Shown here in pieces: positions 1-9,738 of a stretch of 64,000 nucleotides of DNA. The position numbers were made by a program, and so were the translations under genes. Each line of letters opens with the position of its first letter. Position 1 is the first letter of the stretch. The stretch comes from an uncultured Flavobacteriaceae bacterium (GTDB lineage Bacteria; Bacteroidota; Bacteroidia; Flavobacteriales; Flavobacteriaceae). The stretch is from the NCBI GenBank assembly GCA_947494695.1, contig CANLWB010000001.1, forward strand, positions 372,001 through 436,000. The letters run 5' to 3'. The notes beneath the pieces were generated by a model that saw nothing but the letters and a program-made list of their open reading frames with translations, made no database searches and had not been told where the DNA came from.

Positions 1-848
1 GTAATGTTATCACATCAACTTACAGCGATGGAGAATTTCAACCATCCTATGAAGAATCTATTCGTGGAACCAGAATTTTTATTATTGGTTCAACAAATCC
101 AGGGCCACAGAACCTAATGGAAATGTTGTTAATGATTGATGCAGCCAAACGCGCATCTGCGAGACACATTACAGCAGTAATGCCTTATTTTGGATGGGCA
201 AGACAAGATAGAAAAGACAAACCAAGAGTGCCAATCGCTGCGAAATTAGTAGCTAAGATGTTGGAGAGCGCTGGCGCAACTCGTATTATAACAATGGATT
301 TGCATGCCGATCAAATTCAGGGCTTTTTTGAAAGACCGGTAGATCATTTATTTGCATCAACGATCTTTCTACCTTACTTAAAGAGTTTAAACTTAGATAA
401 CTTAACAATAGCCTCTCCAGATATGGGAGGTTCTAAGAGAGCTTATGCATATTCTAAGGCTTTAGAAAGTGATGTTGTAATTTGTTATAAACAACGAGCG
501 AAAGCCAATGTGATTTCTCATATGGAACTTATTGGTGATGTTACTGGGAAGAATGTGGTGTTGGTGGATGATATGGTAGATACGGCTGGGACTCTAACGA
601 AAGCAGCCGATTTAATGATTGAGCGAGGAGCATTAAGCGTAAGAGCTATTTGTACCCATCCATTATTATCTGGAAATGCTTACGAAAGATTACAGAATTC
701 CAAATTACAGGAACTTATAGTAACAGACTCTATTCCATTATCACAAGAGAGTGATAAAGTTAGAGTTCTAGGTTGTGCAGATCTATTTGCTGAAGTTATG
801 GACAAAGTTCACAACAACCAGTCTATTAGTTCTAAATTTGTCATGTAG
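1..848 (+). CDS. prs: Ribose-phosphate pyrophosphokinase, 5'-truncated by window edge
   Basis: Makes PRPP from ribose-5-phosphate and ATP, the shared precursor of purine, pyrimidine, histidine and NAD synthesis. The frame is open from base 3, so only about the first 30 residues of a roughly 313-residue enzyme lie outside the window. Visible hallmarks are YSDGEFQPSYEESIRG near the N-terminus, the flexible-loop segment FGWARQDRKDKPR, the metal and substrate segment TMDLHADQIQGFF, and the PRPP-binding loop VVLVDDMVDTAGTL. It is followed after 80 bp by rplY and then pth, a gene order I know from other Bacteroidota. Family assignment is certain; the true start is not visible. Confidence 0.97.
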   Translation, partial: NVITSTYSDGEFQPSYEESIRGTRIFIIGSTNPGPQNLMEMLLMIDAAKRASARHITAVMPYFGWARQDRKDKPRVPIAAKLVAKMLESAGATRIITMDLHADQIQGFFERPVDHLFASTIFLPYLKSLNLDNLTIASPDMGGSKRAYAYSKALESDVVICYKQRAKANVISHMELIGDVTGKNVVLVDDMVDTAGTLTKAADLMIERGALSVRAICTHPLLSGNAYERLQNSKLQELIVTDSIPLSQESDKVRVLGCADLFAEVMDKVHNNQSISSKFVM

Positions 849-928
849 TTTCGATGACACCGAATTATGCTATCGCAAGATAGTTGAGGTTAACTAGAAT
901 AATAAATAAATAATTATAAATTAAAATC

Positions 929-1570
929 ATGAAATCAATTACAATCAACGGATCTCAAAGAGAAAGCGTGGGCAAAAAAGCGACAAAAGCCTTACGTAAT
1001 GCTGGTCAGGTTCCTTGCGTGTTATACGGAGGAGAAAAACCAGTTCATTTCGCAGCAGCAGAATTAGCATTCTCCAAACTTGTTTACACTCCGAATGCAC
1101 ATACTGTTGTAATTAATTTAGATAATGGTGAAACGTTAAATGCTGTATTACAGGATATTCAATTTCACCCGGTAACAGATAAAATCTTGCACATAGATTT
1201 TTACCAGTTATTTGAAGACAAAGAAATTGCTTTAAATATTCCTGTGCAGCTAGTAGGAAACTCAAAAGGTGTTAAAAATGGTGGTGTTTTAAGAAGAAAC
1301 AACAGAAAGCTTCGTATCAAAGCATTACCTGCTAACTTACCCGATTTTATCGAGATAGACATTACGCCTTTAAAAATTGGTGATAAAGTTTACGTTGGAG
1401 ATTTAACAAACGATAAATATGCATTCTTACATACCGATAATACTGTAGTATGTCAAATTAAGACGTCTAGGGTAGCCGTTGAAGATGAAGAGGATGATGA
1501 AGAATTAGAAGAAGGAGCAGCACCAGCTGAAGGAGCAGAAGCGGCAGAAGCACCAGCAGCTCAAGAATAA
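929..1570 (+). CDS. rplY: 50S ribosomal protein L25/Ctc
   Basis: A 5S rRNA-binding ribosomal protein of the long Ctc type. Residues 1 to about 90 are the L25 domain (starts [20 protein letters not shown], then VPCVLYGG). Residues from about 95 to 185 are the C-terminal beta domain typical of Ctc proteins. The last 30 residues are an acidic Ala/Glu tail ([11 protein letters not shown] and Ala-Glu repeats), common in Bacteroidota homologues. ATG at 929 is the only sensible start. It sits 80 bp after prs and is closed by a strong hairpin at 1594, so prs and rplY probably share a transcript. Confidence 0.96.
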   Translation: MKSITINGSQRESVGKKATKALRNAGQVPCVLYGGEKPVHFAAAELAFSKLVYTPNAHTVVINLDNGETLNAVLQDIQFHPVTDKILHIDFYQLFEDKEIALNIPVQLVGNSKGVKNGGVLRRNNRKLRIKALPANLPDFIEIDITPLKIGDKVYVGDLTNDKYAFLHTDNTVVCQIKTSRVAVEDEEDDEELEEGAAPAEGAEAAEAPAAQE

Positions 1571-1593
1571 CATATTATCAATTTAAAATATAG

Positions 1594-1630
1594 AAAGCAT
1601 CTTGTATTACAAGATGCTTTTTTATTTTTA
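1594..1630 (+). terminator. Rho-independent terminator after rplY
   Basis: A 13-base arm starting aaagcatcttg (1594-1606) is perfectly complementary to 1608-1620, and the stem runs into a T-rich tract at 1618-1630. It lies 24 bp after the rplY stop. Confidence 0.85.
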
Positions 1631-1698
1631 CATCAAGAAGTGGTTTAATCAAGAAAAGATTAAAACATTTCTAAGAACTGATGTAAATATTAAGACGT

Positions 1699-2328
1699 AT
1701 GTATGGGTTTTTATTAAAGTTATTTAAGAGAAAAGAAAAACCAGAAGTACAAGAAAATATTATGAAGAAGTATTTAATAGTTGGTTTAGGAAATATTGGC
1801 GAGACATATGTAAATACGCGTCATAATATTGGATTTAAGGTACTAGATCATTTTGCAGATAAAGAATCATTAACTTTCGAAACTCAAAAGCTAGGGGATA
1901 TGGCTACGTTTAAATTGAAAGGACGGACATTTATCTTTTTAAAACCTAATACATTTATGAATTTAAGTGGCAAAGCTATATTGTATTGGATGACTAAAGA
2001 GAAGATCCCTTTAGAGAATTTGCTGATTATTACCGATGACTTAAATCTTCCATTTGGAACCATTCGCGTAAAAACAAAAGGAAGTGATGGTGGGCATAAT
2101 GGTTTGAAGGATACACAAGACAAGTTAAACACCACAAAATACAACCGTTTTAGATTTGGAATTAGTAATGCGTTCTCTAAAGGCCGACAAGTGGACTATG
2201 TCCTGGGGGAATGGTCTGATGAGGAATTAGATAAGCTTAAGGAGCGACTGGATGTCTCGGTAGATCTTATTAAATCATTTGTACTTGCAGGTGTAAACAT
2301 TACCATGAATACTTTCAATGGTAAATAA
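1699..2328 (+). CDS. pth: Peptidyl-tRNA hydrolase
   Basis: Releases tRNA from peptidyl-tRNAs dropped by ribosomes. The conserved N-terminal block LIVGLGNIGETYVNTRHNIGF contains the catalytic-type histidine, and the second block, from DDLNLPFGTIRV through GSDGGHNGLK, is diagnostic. The open frame begins at ATG 1699 with a short basic extension (LLKLFKRKEKPEVQ) before the conserved core; an internal ATG at 1762 would start exactly at MKKYLIVGLGN. Related Bacteroidota proteins are often annotated with such an extension, so 1699 is kept, but 1762 is a real alternative. It follows the rplY terminator, so it may have its own promoter. Confidence 0.95.
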   Translation: MYGFLLKLFKRKEKPEVQENIMKKYLIVGLGNIGETYVNTRHNIGFKVLDHFADKESLTFETQKLGDMATFKLKGRTFIFLKPNTFMNLSGKAILYWMTKEKIPLENLLIITDDLNLPFGTIRVKTKGSDGGHNGLKDTQDKLNTTKYNRFRFGISNAFSKGRQVDYVLGEWSDEELDKLKERLDVSVDLIKSFVLAGVNITMNTFNGK

Positions 2329-2509
2329 AAAAAGTAATATGCCTTGACTCGGCATTCCTTCGAAAACAGGAGTTTTATTAATCAATACAAATTGTTGAAT
2401 CACCAAAAAACAAGCCTTATTTAACATAGAAACTCATGTTATTTCATAAGGTTAAGAAGTCTGCTGTCGCATTTTTTTGATACCACACAGAACTATATTA
2501 AAACAAGCT

Positions 2510-5500
2510 TTAGTATATAATAATCTTCTTTGTAGATTTTCTAACCCCGTCAGATACATTTAAGAAATAAATACCAGCAGGAATCTTATCTATATGTATA
2601 GATTCGTTAAAATCACCAGCAAACTCGAATTTTTTATTATAAAAATAACGACCTCTTATATCGAATACCTCCACACCTATTTGGCGCGATGTCGAGCTGT
2701 TTAGTTTAATTGAAAATGCGCCATCATTCGGATTCGGATAAACAACAAAGTTTTCAAAACCAAAATTTTCAATATCTAGAGTTGCCGTAACATTTACTGT
2801 ATAGTCCTCAACTTCTCCATCAAAGCCATTTTCGCAGACTCCAGGAGTTTGGTCAAATTTAGTAGATACGCGCATCGTTGTGTTTCCTAAGACAGCATTA
2901 AGAGGTACCTTTATAGAGAAGGGGGAGTTAGATGTGGCACCATTACTTTCACTAGTGGTCGTTCCTAAGTCGTAACTCTCTCCAGGGTCATCAAAACTGC
3001 AATTTTGATTCCAGTCTATAGATATTCTTGTAAAGGTGGTAAAATCTCCATCGGTGTTTACGTTAATGGTCGTATCATAAGAACTATCCCTATTCACATT
3101 TGTAACGATAGATTTGTAATCTGAATAGCCCGAAGGCTTTGCAGAGCTGTTATTAATAGTGTTAAACTGAACCAGAGTTGTACTGGTTTGATATTCTGTG
3201 TTCGCAACAGAAGCACATAACCCATTAAAGAAAGGGAAATCTATAGTCTTATTTTTTGTAACCGATGTTGAGGTTCCTGTAATGACTAAGGCATAATCGC
3301 CTTCCGGAGTACTATCCAGATCACTAATGGTTAGAGTAACCGTTCCCGAGGTGTTTAAACTTGCAGGCGTAAAGTTAAATGAAGAGCCTGCCGGGTTTCC
3401 AGAAAGGGTAAACGTGGTATTTTCAGAAAAGCTATTTGCCGCAACATAATCGAAGTTAAATGTTACTGTTGTGTCTCCGCAACCCGTTGGATCCATGGCC
3501 TCTTCTGCTATAAAAAAGTCAGGATCAGTTGAAATTGAGAAGTCAAAGTTAGAAACATCATAAAAAATATTGTCGGCGGCTTCAACCAAAATACGCGCTG
3601 TAGTTGTATTTGGAATCGCTGGTACCGTATAAGTAAAAGAGCCGTCATTAGGTGTATTTGAAGCAACAATAGTTGGGAAGGTCAATCCACCATCTGTTGA
3701 CAACCTTATGTTTACATTCTGACAATTAATTGTACCATTGGTGGTTTCTCCCACTTCCCACTCAATGGTTTGCATTGAATTTTGAGCCCATGATACCGGA
3801 TTACTAACAGTAAAAGGCAGAACGTCTTCCACAGTTATTTGCATAGTATCATAACTGCTTTGCCCTCCCGCTGGAGAGGCAATAGAACGGTCTCTAACAG
3901 TTAAGGCCCAATTTAGCGTTCTGGCGACAGTAGAAACGGTCTCCCAGTCACTACCTAACGTTGGGTTGGTTTGTGTGATATTGCCAGCAATAACACTACT
4001 GAATCTGGGGATGTATCTATCTGGAGAACTCGAAGGAGGAAGTGATCTATTCATTGATCCGGACTCTAGTGTTGATCCAAAATTTAAAAAGTTCGTTATT
4101 CCGCTATCCGTCTGTTCCCAGCAAAAGGTTAAGTTGTCTCCACCGTCTAAATCGCTTGCTGCTCCTCTCAAAACATAGGCGGTTCCTTTTGGAATGTTAA
4201 AATCGCTTCCAGCGTCAGCAATTGGCGGATTATTAGTAATGGCTTCGGTGGTTTGACAACTTTTACCCGTTAAATTATCTAAAATTTGCTTAATGCTATG
4301 GTAATGAAAATAATCATCACTATGTAGCTCTACATTGTCTGATCCTTGAATTCCGGCATAGCCCATAATCGTTGAACCACTTCCGGGTTCCGAATTAACT
4401 CCGGTCCCTTCAACGTCGAACGCCCAGGTATGATTGGCTCCCATTTGGTGTCCAATTTCATGAATAACAAAATCAATATCGAAGGTGTCACCTTCCGGAA
4501 CGCTGTTACTCGGAGAGGTATAAGCACTTCCCTTGGCATGATCTAATGAGCCGGAGGGGTTTTCACAAATGCAACCAATACAACCAGCATTTCCACGGCC
4601 ACCAGTAGCACCGAACAAATGACCTATATCATAAGCTCCGTTACCAATAGTATTAGTCAAGTTATTTTGGAGCTGCAAGTTCCATCCGTTCAGATTGTTG
4701 AAGTTGGAATCATCAATACCAATACTGGCATTAGAATACGGGTCGTTGTCGGCATCATTGTATATAAGTTGAGTGGCATCAACAAGTTCAAAGGTTACAG
4801 CCATATCGGTTTCAAAAACTTCATTAACCCTATTAAGCGTCACATTTATGGCAGCAAGAGCATCAGCGATGGCATCACCATTTCCGGCGTTACCGTCGTC
4901 GTGATACGCTGTATATTCCGAAGTTGTAGAAATTGCTATTCTAAACTTTTGCAATGTTTGATCATTCGCACCACCTTCGTTAACTTTAGAAGTTTCACTG
5001 GTTTTATTGAACTTCTTATTTAACTCATCTCGTGTTTTACATGCCAATTTACCAGTAGCGTGCTTTTTAGAAGCCCTATCGTAAAGTACATATTGATGTG
5101 ACCCTTTGGCTACGGGTTGCATAAACATTGTAGGCTTATTAACGTAGGAAATCATGGTTTGAACCCCTTGAGGAGATACACTCATTCGCAGTCGCGCACC
5201 CGAGTTACTCAAACTAACCCCTACATACGATTTAATATTTGGATACTTCGCGGCAAGACTAGAGGAAAAAACAGGGCTTTCATAAATTTCAAATGATTCC
5301 ATGACGCCATGAGCACCGGGAATAGTAACAATGCTAGATTCTTTAGCCTGTTTAGTTCCTTTTATAATTGTAGGAGTCGTACTTTTTTTAAATGTCGTTA
5401 TATCGAGTTCAAAAAAATGAGCCGTATTTTTGTTTAAAGAATATTTAGTCAACGTTTCAAGATTGACCATATTTTCTGTCTTTTTCCACGGAGAGTTTTG

Positions 5501-5566
5501 AGCAATACCTGAAAATACCATCAAAAACATGGTTATTGAAAAAACATAATGTAGTTTTGTTTTCAT
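2510..5566 (-). CDS. Secreted reprolysin-like metallopeptidase with T9SS sorting domain
   Basis: A 1018-residue secreted zinc protease. Residues 1-22 are a signal peptide ending at GIAQ. The zinc site HEIGHQMGANH lies at about 369-379 and is followed by the Met-turn STIMGYAG, which is the metzincin (M12B/reprolysin-like) arrangement. A PKD-like segment (NPPIADAGSDFNIPKG) follows, then beta-sandwich modules and a GEVEDYTVNV domain near residue 925. The last 80 or so residues (VYPNPNDGAF ... AGIYFLNV ... KKIIIY) form a type A T9SS C-terminal sorting domain, so the protein should cross the outer membrane by type IX secretion. It stands alone, convergent with pth and divergent from ribF. Confidence 0.9.
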   Translation of the reverse strand: MKTKLHYVFSITMFLMVFSGIAQNSPWKKTENMVNLETLTKYSLNKNTAHFFELDITTFKKSTTPTIIKGTKQAKESSIVTIPGAHGVMESFEIYESPVFSSSLAAKYPNIKSYVGVSLSNSGARLRMSVSPQGVQTMISYVNKPTMFMQPVAKGSHQYVLYDRASKKHATGKLACKTRDELNKKFNKTSETSKVNEGGANDQTLQKFRIAISTTSEYTAYHDDGNAGNGDAIADALAAINVTLNRVNEVFETDMAVTFELVDATQLIYNDADNDPYSNASIGIDDSNFNNLNGWNLQLQNNLTNTIGNGAYDIGHLFGATGGRGNAGCIGCICENPSGSLDHAKGSAYTSPSNSVPEGDTFDIDFVIHEIGHQMGANHTWAFDVEGTGVNSEPGSGSTIMGYAGIQGSDNVELHSDDYFHYHSIKQILDNLTGKSCQTTEAITNNPPIADAGSDFNIPKGTAYVLRGAASDLDGGDNLTFCWEQTDSGITNFLNFGSTLESGSMNRSLPPSSSPDRYIPRFSSVIAGNITQTNPTLGSDWETVSTVARTLNWALTVRDRSIASPAGGQSSYDTMQITVEDVLPFTVSNPVSWAQNSMQTIEWEVGETTNGTINCQNVNIRLSTDGGLTFPTIVASNTPNDGSFTYTVPAIPNTTTARILVEAADNIFYDVSNFDFSISTDPDFFIAEEAMDPTGCGDTTVTFNFDYVAANSFSENTTFTLSGNPAGSSFNFTPASLNTSGTVTLTISDLDSTPEGDYALVITGTSTSVTKNKTIDFPFFNGLCASVANTEYQTSTTLVQFNTINNSSAKPSGYSDYKSIVTNVNRDSSYDTTINVNTDGDFTTFTRISIDWNQNCSFDDPGESYDLGTTTSESNGATSNSPFSIKVPLNAVLGNTTMRVSTKFDQTPGVCENGFDGEVEDYTVNVTATLDIENFGFENFVVYPNPNDGAFSIKLNSSTSRQIGVEVFDIRGRYFYNKKFEFAGDFNESIHIDKIPAGIYFLNVSDGVRKSTKKIIIY

Positions 5567-5637
5567 AAAAATTATTTCGGGGCTTTGATAAGCATGACTA
5601 TAACAAATCTAGTTTTTTTAGTTGGAAATAACAATAA

Positions 5638-6576
5638 ATGGATATGGTAAAAGACATTGAGACTTATAAATCAGAGGAAAAAACAGTCGTTACCATTGGT
5701 ACATTTGATGGTGTTCATATCGGACATCAAAAGATTGTGAATCACCTTATTGCCGATGGAGAGACTAACGGCCTCAAATCTGTTATCCTCACTTTTTTTC
5801 CGCACCCTCGTATGGTGTTGCAAAAAGATTTTAATATCAAGTTAATAAACACCATTAAAGAACGGCGAGAGATTCTGGACGGATTGGGTTTAGATTATTT
5901 GATAATTAAAAAATTTACCATGGAGTTCTCTCGTTTAAAAGCCGAAGACTTCGTAAGGCAAATACTAGTCGATAAACTAAATGCAAAGAAGGTGATTATT
6001 GGTTACGATCATAGGTTTGGAAGAAATAGAAATGCCGACATAAACGATCTAAAAAAGTTTGGAGATATTTACGGTTTCGAAGTTGAAGAAATTTCAGCGC
6101 AAGATATTGATGACGTTTCTGTTAGCTCCACTAAGATAAGGAAAGCTTTAATGGAAGGTGATGTCGTTAAAGCGAATGCATTTTTAGGGTATAACTTTGC
6201 GATTTGCGGAGTTGTCACAAGAGGAAAAGGCCTGGGAAGACAATTAAATTTTCCAACTGCAAATATTAAGGTAGAAGAAGACTATAAGTTAATACCAAAA
6301 CAAGGATCTTATATTGTAAAGGCAGACATTAATAATGGGACTATTTATGGCATGATGAACATAGGGGTTAATCCAACTGTTAACGGACAAAAGGAAACCA
6401 TTGAAGTTCATTTTTTTAATTTTAATCTTGATATTTACGATAAAACCATTCAAATAGAACTCTTAAGCCGCATCCGGGATGAGGAGAAATTTGAATCGGT
6501 AGAAGCCCTAAAGCAACAATTAAAAAAGGATAAAGAAACTGCACTTACCTACATTGCAACCAATCATGCTCAATAA
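5638..6576 (+). CDS. ribF: Bifunctional riboflavin kinase/FAD synthetase
   Basis: Converts riboflavin to FMN and then FAD. The N-terminal adenylyltransferase domain (residues 1 to about 180) shows TIGTFDGVHIGHQKI, the HIGH-type nucleotidyl transfer motif, and SSTKIRKAL. The C-terminal flavokinase domain (about 183-305) shows GKGLGRQLNFPTANI and the MNIGVNPTV segment. Length 312 residues is normal. ATG 5638 and ATG 5644 are both possible starts. The stop codon overlaps the start of the next gene, indicating translational coupling. Confidence 0.96.
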   Translation: MDMVKDIETYKSEEKTVVTIGTFDGVHIGHQKIVNHLIADGETNGLKSVILTFFPHPRMVLQKDFNIKLINTIKERREILDGLGLDYLIIKKFTMEFSRLKAEDFVRQILVDKLNAKKVIIGYDHRFGRNRNADINDLKKFGDIYGFEVEEISAQDIDDVSVSSTKIRKALMEGDVVKANAFLGYNFAICGVVTRGKGLGRQLNFPTANIKVEEDYKLIPKQGSYIVKADINNGTIYGMMNIGVNPTVNGQKETIEVHFFNFNLDIYDKTIQIELLSRIRDEEKFESVEALKQQLKKDKETALTYIATNHAQ

Positions 6577-7882
6577 CTTATTATTTAAACATATAGATAA
6601 TTCATCACTAGTCGTTTTTCGTATTATTTTTGGACTCCTTTGTTTTTTAGAATCGGTTGGAGCGATCTTTACAGGTTGGGTAAGGAAAACCTTGGTCGAA
6701 CCGGAGTTTACATTTTCTTTTATTGGACTTGAATGGCTACAACCACTTCCGGGATATGGTATGTACATCTACTATGCTATTATGGGTGTGTTTGCATTAG
6801 GTATTATGTTTGGTTATAAATACCGATTTAGTATGATTGCCTTTGCTGTTATGTGGGCTGGGACATACTTCATGCAGAAATCGTCATACAACAACCATTA
6901 TTATCTGTTAATGCTTTTAAGCAGTATTATGGTATGTCTTCCAGCGCATCGATATGTTTCATTAGATGCAAGATTAAACCCTAAACTAAAAAGCATATCC
7001 ATGCCACAATGGTGTCGTATGGTTATTATTTTACAATTGTTCATCGTATATACTTATGCATCTGTTGCAAAGCTCTACCCAGATTGGTTAGATGCAACTG
7101 CGGTTGAGCTATTTATGAAAGGTAAACGAAACTACGCCCTGGTAGGTGAGTTTCTTCAGAAAAAATGGTTGCATTATGCACTAGCTTATGGGGGCATCGT
7201 ATTCGATGGCTTATTAGTACCACTATTATTGTTTAAACGAACCAGAAAATATGCTTTTGTATGCTCCATTTTCTTTCATCTGTTTAATTCGATAATATTT
7301 CAAATAGGTATTTTCCCTTACCTGTCATTGGCGTTTACACTATTCTTCTTTGAACCCAAAACCATTCAAAAGATATTCTTAAAGACGAAATCTTTTTATG
7401 ATTCGGAAGAGGTGATCGTTCCAAAGTTTAAAGCGTCGTTATTGGCGATATGTTCGATTTACTTTTTAATTCAAATAGGGTTACCATTGAGACATCATTT
7501 TATTGAAGATAATGTACTATGGACCGAAGAGGGACATCGACTTTCATGGAGAATGATGCTTAGATCTAAAAGTGGTAGAGTTATCTATCGTGTTGAAAAT
7601 AAAGATACGGGAGAGCGTTTCAACGTCAATTTAAATGATTACTTGAGTACAAAACAAAAGCGATCGGCAAGTACCAAGCCAGACGTTATTTGGCAATTTG
7701 CACAACATTTAAAACAAAAATTTAATGAAGAAGGGCAGGATGTGGCTGTATATGTAAGTTGTAAAGTAAGTATTAATGGAAAACCATTTAAAACGTTAAT
7801 AGATCCGAAAGTCGATTTGGCAAATGCAGAGTGGCAACCATTTAAGCACAGCAGTTGGATTTTACCATCAAAACAGGATTAA
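6566..7882 (+). CDS. HTTM-domain integral membrane protein (vitamin K carboxylase-like)
   Basis: A membrane protein of the HTTM family, the transmembrane fold shared with vitamin K-dependent gamma-carboxylase. Several hydrophobic helices fall in residues 15-275 (for example FRIIFGLLCFLESVGAIF and FPYLSLAFTLFFFEP), with family-typical NNHYYLL and YTYASVAKLYPDWL segments. Residues from about 280 form a further helix and a soluble C-terminal domain. Substrate and reaction are unknown for the bacterial members. The longest frame opens at TTG 6554, but ATG 6566 is more likely and still overlaps ribF by 11 bp. ribF, this gene and serS follow one another. Confidence 0.8.
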   Translation: MLNNLLFKHIDNSSLVVFRIIFGLLCFLESVGAIFTGWVRKTLVEPEFTFSFIGLEWLQPLPGYGMYIYYAIMGVFALGIMFGYKYRFSMIAFAVMWAGTYFMQKSSYNNHYYLLMLLSSIMVCLPAHRYVSLDARLNPKLKSISMPQWCRMVIILQLFIVYTYASVAKLYPDWLDATAVELFMKGKRNYALVGEFLQKKWLHYALAYGGIVFDGLLVPLLLFKRTRKYAFVCSIFFHLFNSIIFQIGIFPYLSLAFTLFFFEPKTIQKIFLKTKSFYDSEEVIVPKFKASLLAICSIYFLIQIGLPLRHHFIEDNVLWTEEGHRLSWRMMLRSKSGRVIYRVENKDTGERFNVNLNDYLSTKQKRSASTKPDVIWQFAQHLKQKFNEEGQDVAVYVSCKVSINGKPFKTLIDPKVDLANAEWQPFKHSSWILPSKQD

Positions 7883-7900
7883 ATATCTCGGCAATTTCCT

Positions 7901-7908
7901 AAATTTGT
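7901..7908 (+). promoter_or_regulatory. Candidate Flavobacteria-type -7 element for serS
   Basis: TAAATTTG fits the TAnnTTTG consensus used by the main sigma factor of Bacteroidota and sits 18 bp before the serS ATG. No clear TTG element is visible at the -33 spacing, so support is from one half only. Confidence 0.4.
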
Positions 7909-7926
7909 CGCTCAAATTTTTATGAT

Positions 7927-9198
7927 ATGTTACAAGTTCCCTTTATTAGAGAAAACAAAGAATTAGTAGTAGAACGATTAGCAAAAAGAAACATAGATGC
8001 TAATCAAATGGTTAATGATGTTTTATCTCTTGATGAAGATAGAAGACGTATTCAAACGTCGTTAGATAATATATTGGCAGAATCTAATACCTTATCCAAA
8101 GAAATAGGAAACTTGTTTAAATCGGGAGAAGCTGAAAAGGCAAATCTCTTAAAGACAAAATCAGGTGAGTTAAAGGAAGCTTCTAAAGAACTTGCTGAAT
8201 CACTGAATGATACTTCAGAAGCTTTAAAGGAATTACTTTATAAAATTCCTAATGTGCCAAATGAAGTTGTGCCGAAGGGAGATTCAGATGAAGATAATGA
8301 GGAGATTTTTAAAGAAGGCGATATTCCAGTTCTACATGACGAAGCTTTACCGCATTGGGAGCTTGCTAAAAAGTATGATATTATAGATTTTGAACTTGGA
8401 AATAAAATTACCGGAGCGGGATTTCCTGTTTATAAAGGAAAAGGAGCGAAGCTACAGCGTGCGTTGATTAACTATTTCTTAGATAAAAATACCGAAGCCG
8501 GTTATTCAGAATTTCAATTACCACATTTGGTTAATGAAGCTTCAGGGTTTGGTACGGGTCAGTTACCCGATAAGGAAGGACAGATGTATCATGTGGGAGA
8601 AGATAATTTGTATTTGATTCCAACGGCAGAAGTCCCGGGAACGAATATTTTTAGAGATGTTGTTTTAAACGAAGGTGACTTACCCATTGGTATAACAGGA
8701 TATACTCCCTGCTTTCGTAGAGAAGCAGGAAGCTATGGAGCTCATGTACGTGGGTTAAACAGATTGCACCAGTTCGATAAGGTTGAGATTTTAAGAGTGG
8801 AACACCCTAGTAAATCTTACAACGCTCTAGATGGTATGGTAAATCACGTAAAAACAATTCTTCAAGAGCTAAAACTACCATATCGAATCTTAAGACTTTG
8901 TGGAGGTGATTTAGGATTTACATCTGCGCTAACATACGATTTCGAGGTGTTTTCTACGGCACAGGATCGCTGGTTAGAAGTATCTTCGGTGTCTAACTTT
9001 GAGACCTTTCAGGCAAACAGGTTAAAATTACGCTTTAAAAATAGTAATGGTAAGAACGAATTGGCTCATACTTTAAATGGAAGTTCATTGGCATTACCTC
9101 GAGTACTTGCTGGAATTCTTGAAAACTATCAAACTAAAGATGGTGTTGTTATACCAGACGTACTTCAGGGGTATACAGGATTTAGTATTATAAACTAA
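7927..9198 (+). CDS. serS: Seryl-tRNA synthetase
   Basis: Charges tRNA-Ser (and tRNA-Sec where present) with serine; class II synthetase. Residues 1 to about 110 are the long helical coiled coil that grips the tRNA. The catalytic core has the motif 2 region FRREAGSYGAHVRGLNRLHQF and the motif 3 region GSSLALPRVLAGILENYQ. Length 423 is normal. ATG 7927 is preceded by a TAnnTTTG element and followed by a hairpin at 9223. Confidence 0.97.
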   Translation: MLQVPFIRENKELVVERLAKRNIDANQMVNDVLSLDEDRRRIQTSLDNILAESNTLSKEIGNLFKSGEAEKANLLKTKSGELKEASKELAESLNDTSEALKELLYKIPNVPNEVVPKGDSDEDNEEIFKEGDIPVLHDEALPHWELAKKYDIIDFELGNKITGAGFPVYKGKGAKLQRALINYFLDKNTEAGYSEFQLPHLVNEASGFGTGQLPDKEGQMYHVGEDNLYLIPTAEVPGTNIFRDVVLNEGDLPIGITGYTPCFRREAGSYGAHVRGLNRLHQFDKVEILRVEHPSKSYNALDGMVNHVKTILQELKLPYRILRLCGGDLGFTSALTYDFEVFSTAQDRWLEVSSVSNFETFQANRLKLRFKNSNGKNELAHTLNGSSLALPRVLAGILENYQTKDGVVIPDVLQGYTGFSIIN

Positions 9199-9222
9199 TA
9201 ACAATCAAATTATTCATAAGTA

Positions 9223-9250
9223 AAAACCTGCATTTTGCAGGTTTTCTGCA
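9223..9250 (+). terminator. Probable terminator after serS
   Basis: AAAACCTGCA (9223-9232) pairs perfectly with TGCAGGTTTT (9236-9245) around a 3-nt loop, 25 bp past the serS stop. The T tract is short, so efficiency is uncertain. Confidence 0.6.
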
Positions 9251-9370
9251 TTTAACATCGATTAAGTGCAGTTTTTTCATGCTGTTTAACGATTTTGTTT
9301 TGAATTTTTTTGAGTTAAGGTATATATTTTAGATGTTAGCTACAGCAAAACAAACCAAACCTAACCTACC

Positions 9371-9493
9371 ATGAAAAACCTAAAACGCTTAGTTATTTTA
9401 ATAACACTGATAGTTGTTGCGAGCCAGGTATTATTTTCAGATTTTGAGATATCTAAGTCCGAAAATAATGTTACAGCAGTCGCAAACAAATAA
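9371..9493 (+). CDS. Small exported or membrane peptide, 40 aa, unknown
   Basis: A 40-codon frame starting ATG 9371: a basic start MKNLKRL, then a hydrophobic stretch VILITLIVVASQVLF and a short polar tail ending VAVANK-like (TAVANK). The layout is that of an uncleaved signal anchor or a signal peptide with a tiny mature part. It stands alone in a 540-bp spacer between serS and the TPR gene, with an AT-rich TATATTTT box about 40 bp upstream and a hairpin terminator at 9587. No family is recognised; it could be a small secreted peptide or a leader. Confidence 0.45.
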   Translation: MKNLKRLVILITLIVVASQVLFSDFEISKSENNVTAVANK

Positions 9494-9586
9494 GATTTTT
9501 CAAAATAAAAAGACTGTCCCCAATCATATATTGCATCGTTTTTTATATTAACGGTAGTTAATGGAACATTTATTTTGGTTGGTTAG

Positions 9587-9614
9587 TGCCCGGATTTATC
9601 CGGGCATTTTTTTT
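9587..9614 (+). terminator. Rho-independent terminator in serS-TPR spacer
   Basis: TGCCCGGAT (9587-9595) pairs with ATCCGGGCA (9598-9606), followed by a run of eight T. It is GC-rich compared with its surroundings and would end the transcript carrying the 40-codon frame. The remainder of 9494-9738 shows no coding signal. Confidence 0.8.
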
Positions 9615-9738
9615 GTGAAATGTTGTTTGGGTAACTACAGTTGAGAGGTCTGGTTTTTAATTTTATCTAGTTAAAAATTATTTTTTTTTTATAAAACCCT
9701 AAGGTTACATTTAATTCTGTTCTTATTATATTTACCAT

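Noticed and set aside
866-886. Hairpin CTATC-GCAA-GATAG between prs and rplY, possible L25 leader
   Set aside because: A 5-bp stem with a GNRA loop is short and no covariation can be seen from one sequence; may be chance.
2405-2457. Possible hairpin CCTTAT...ATAAGG between pth and the metallopeptidase gene
   Set aside because: Arms match only partly and no T run follows, so it is not called a terminator.
4619-5023. 134-codon plus-strand frame inside the metallopeptidase gene
   Set aside because: Antisense shadow of a clearly coding secreted protease.
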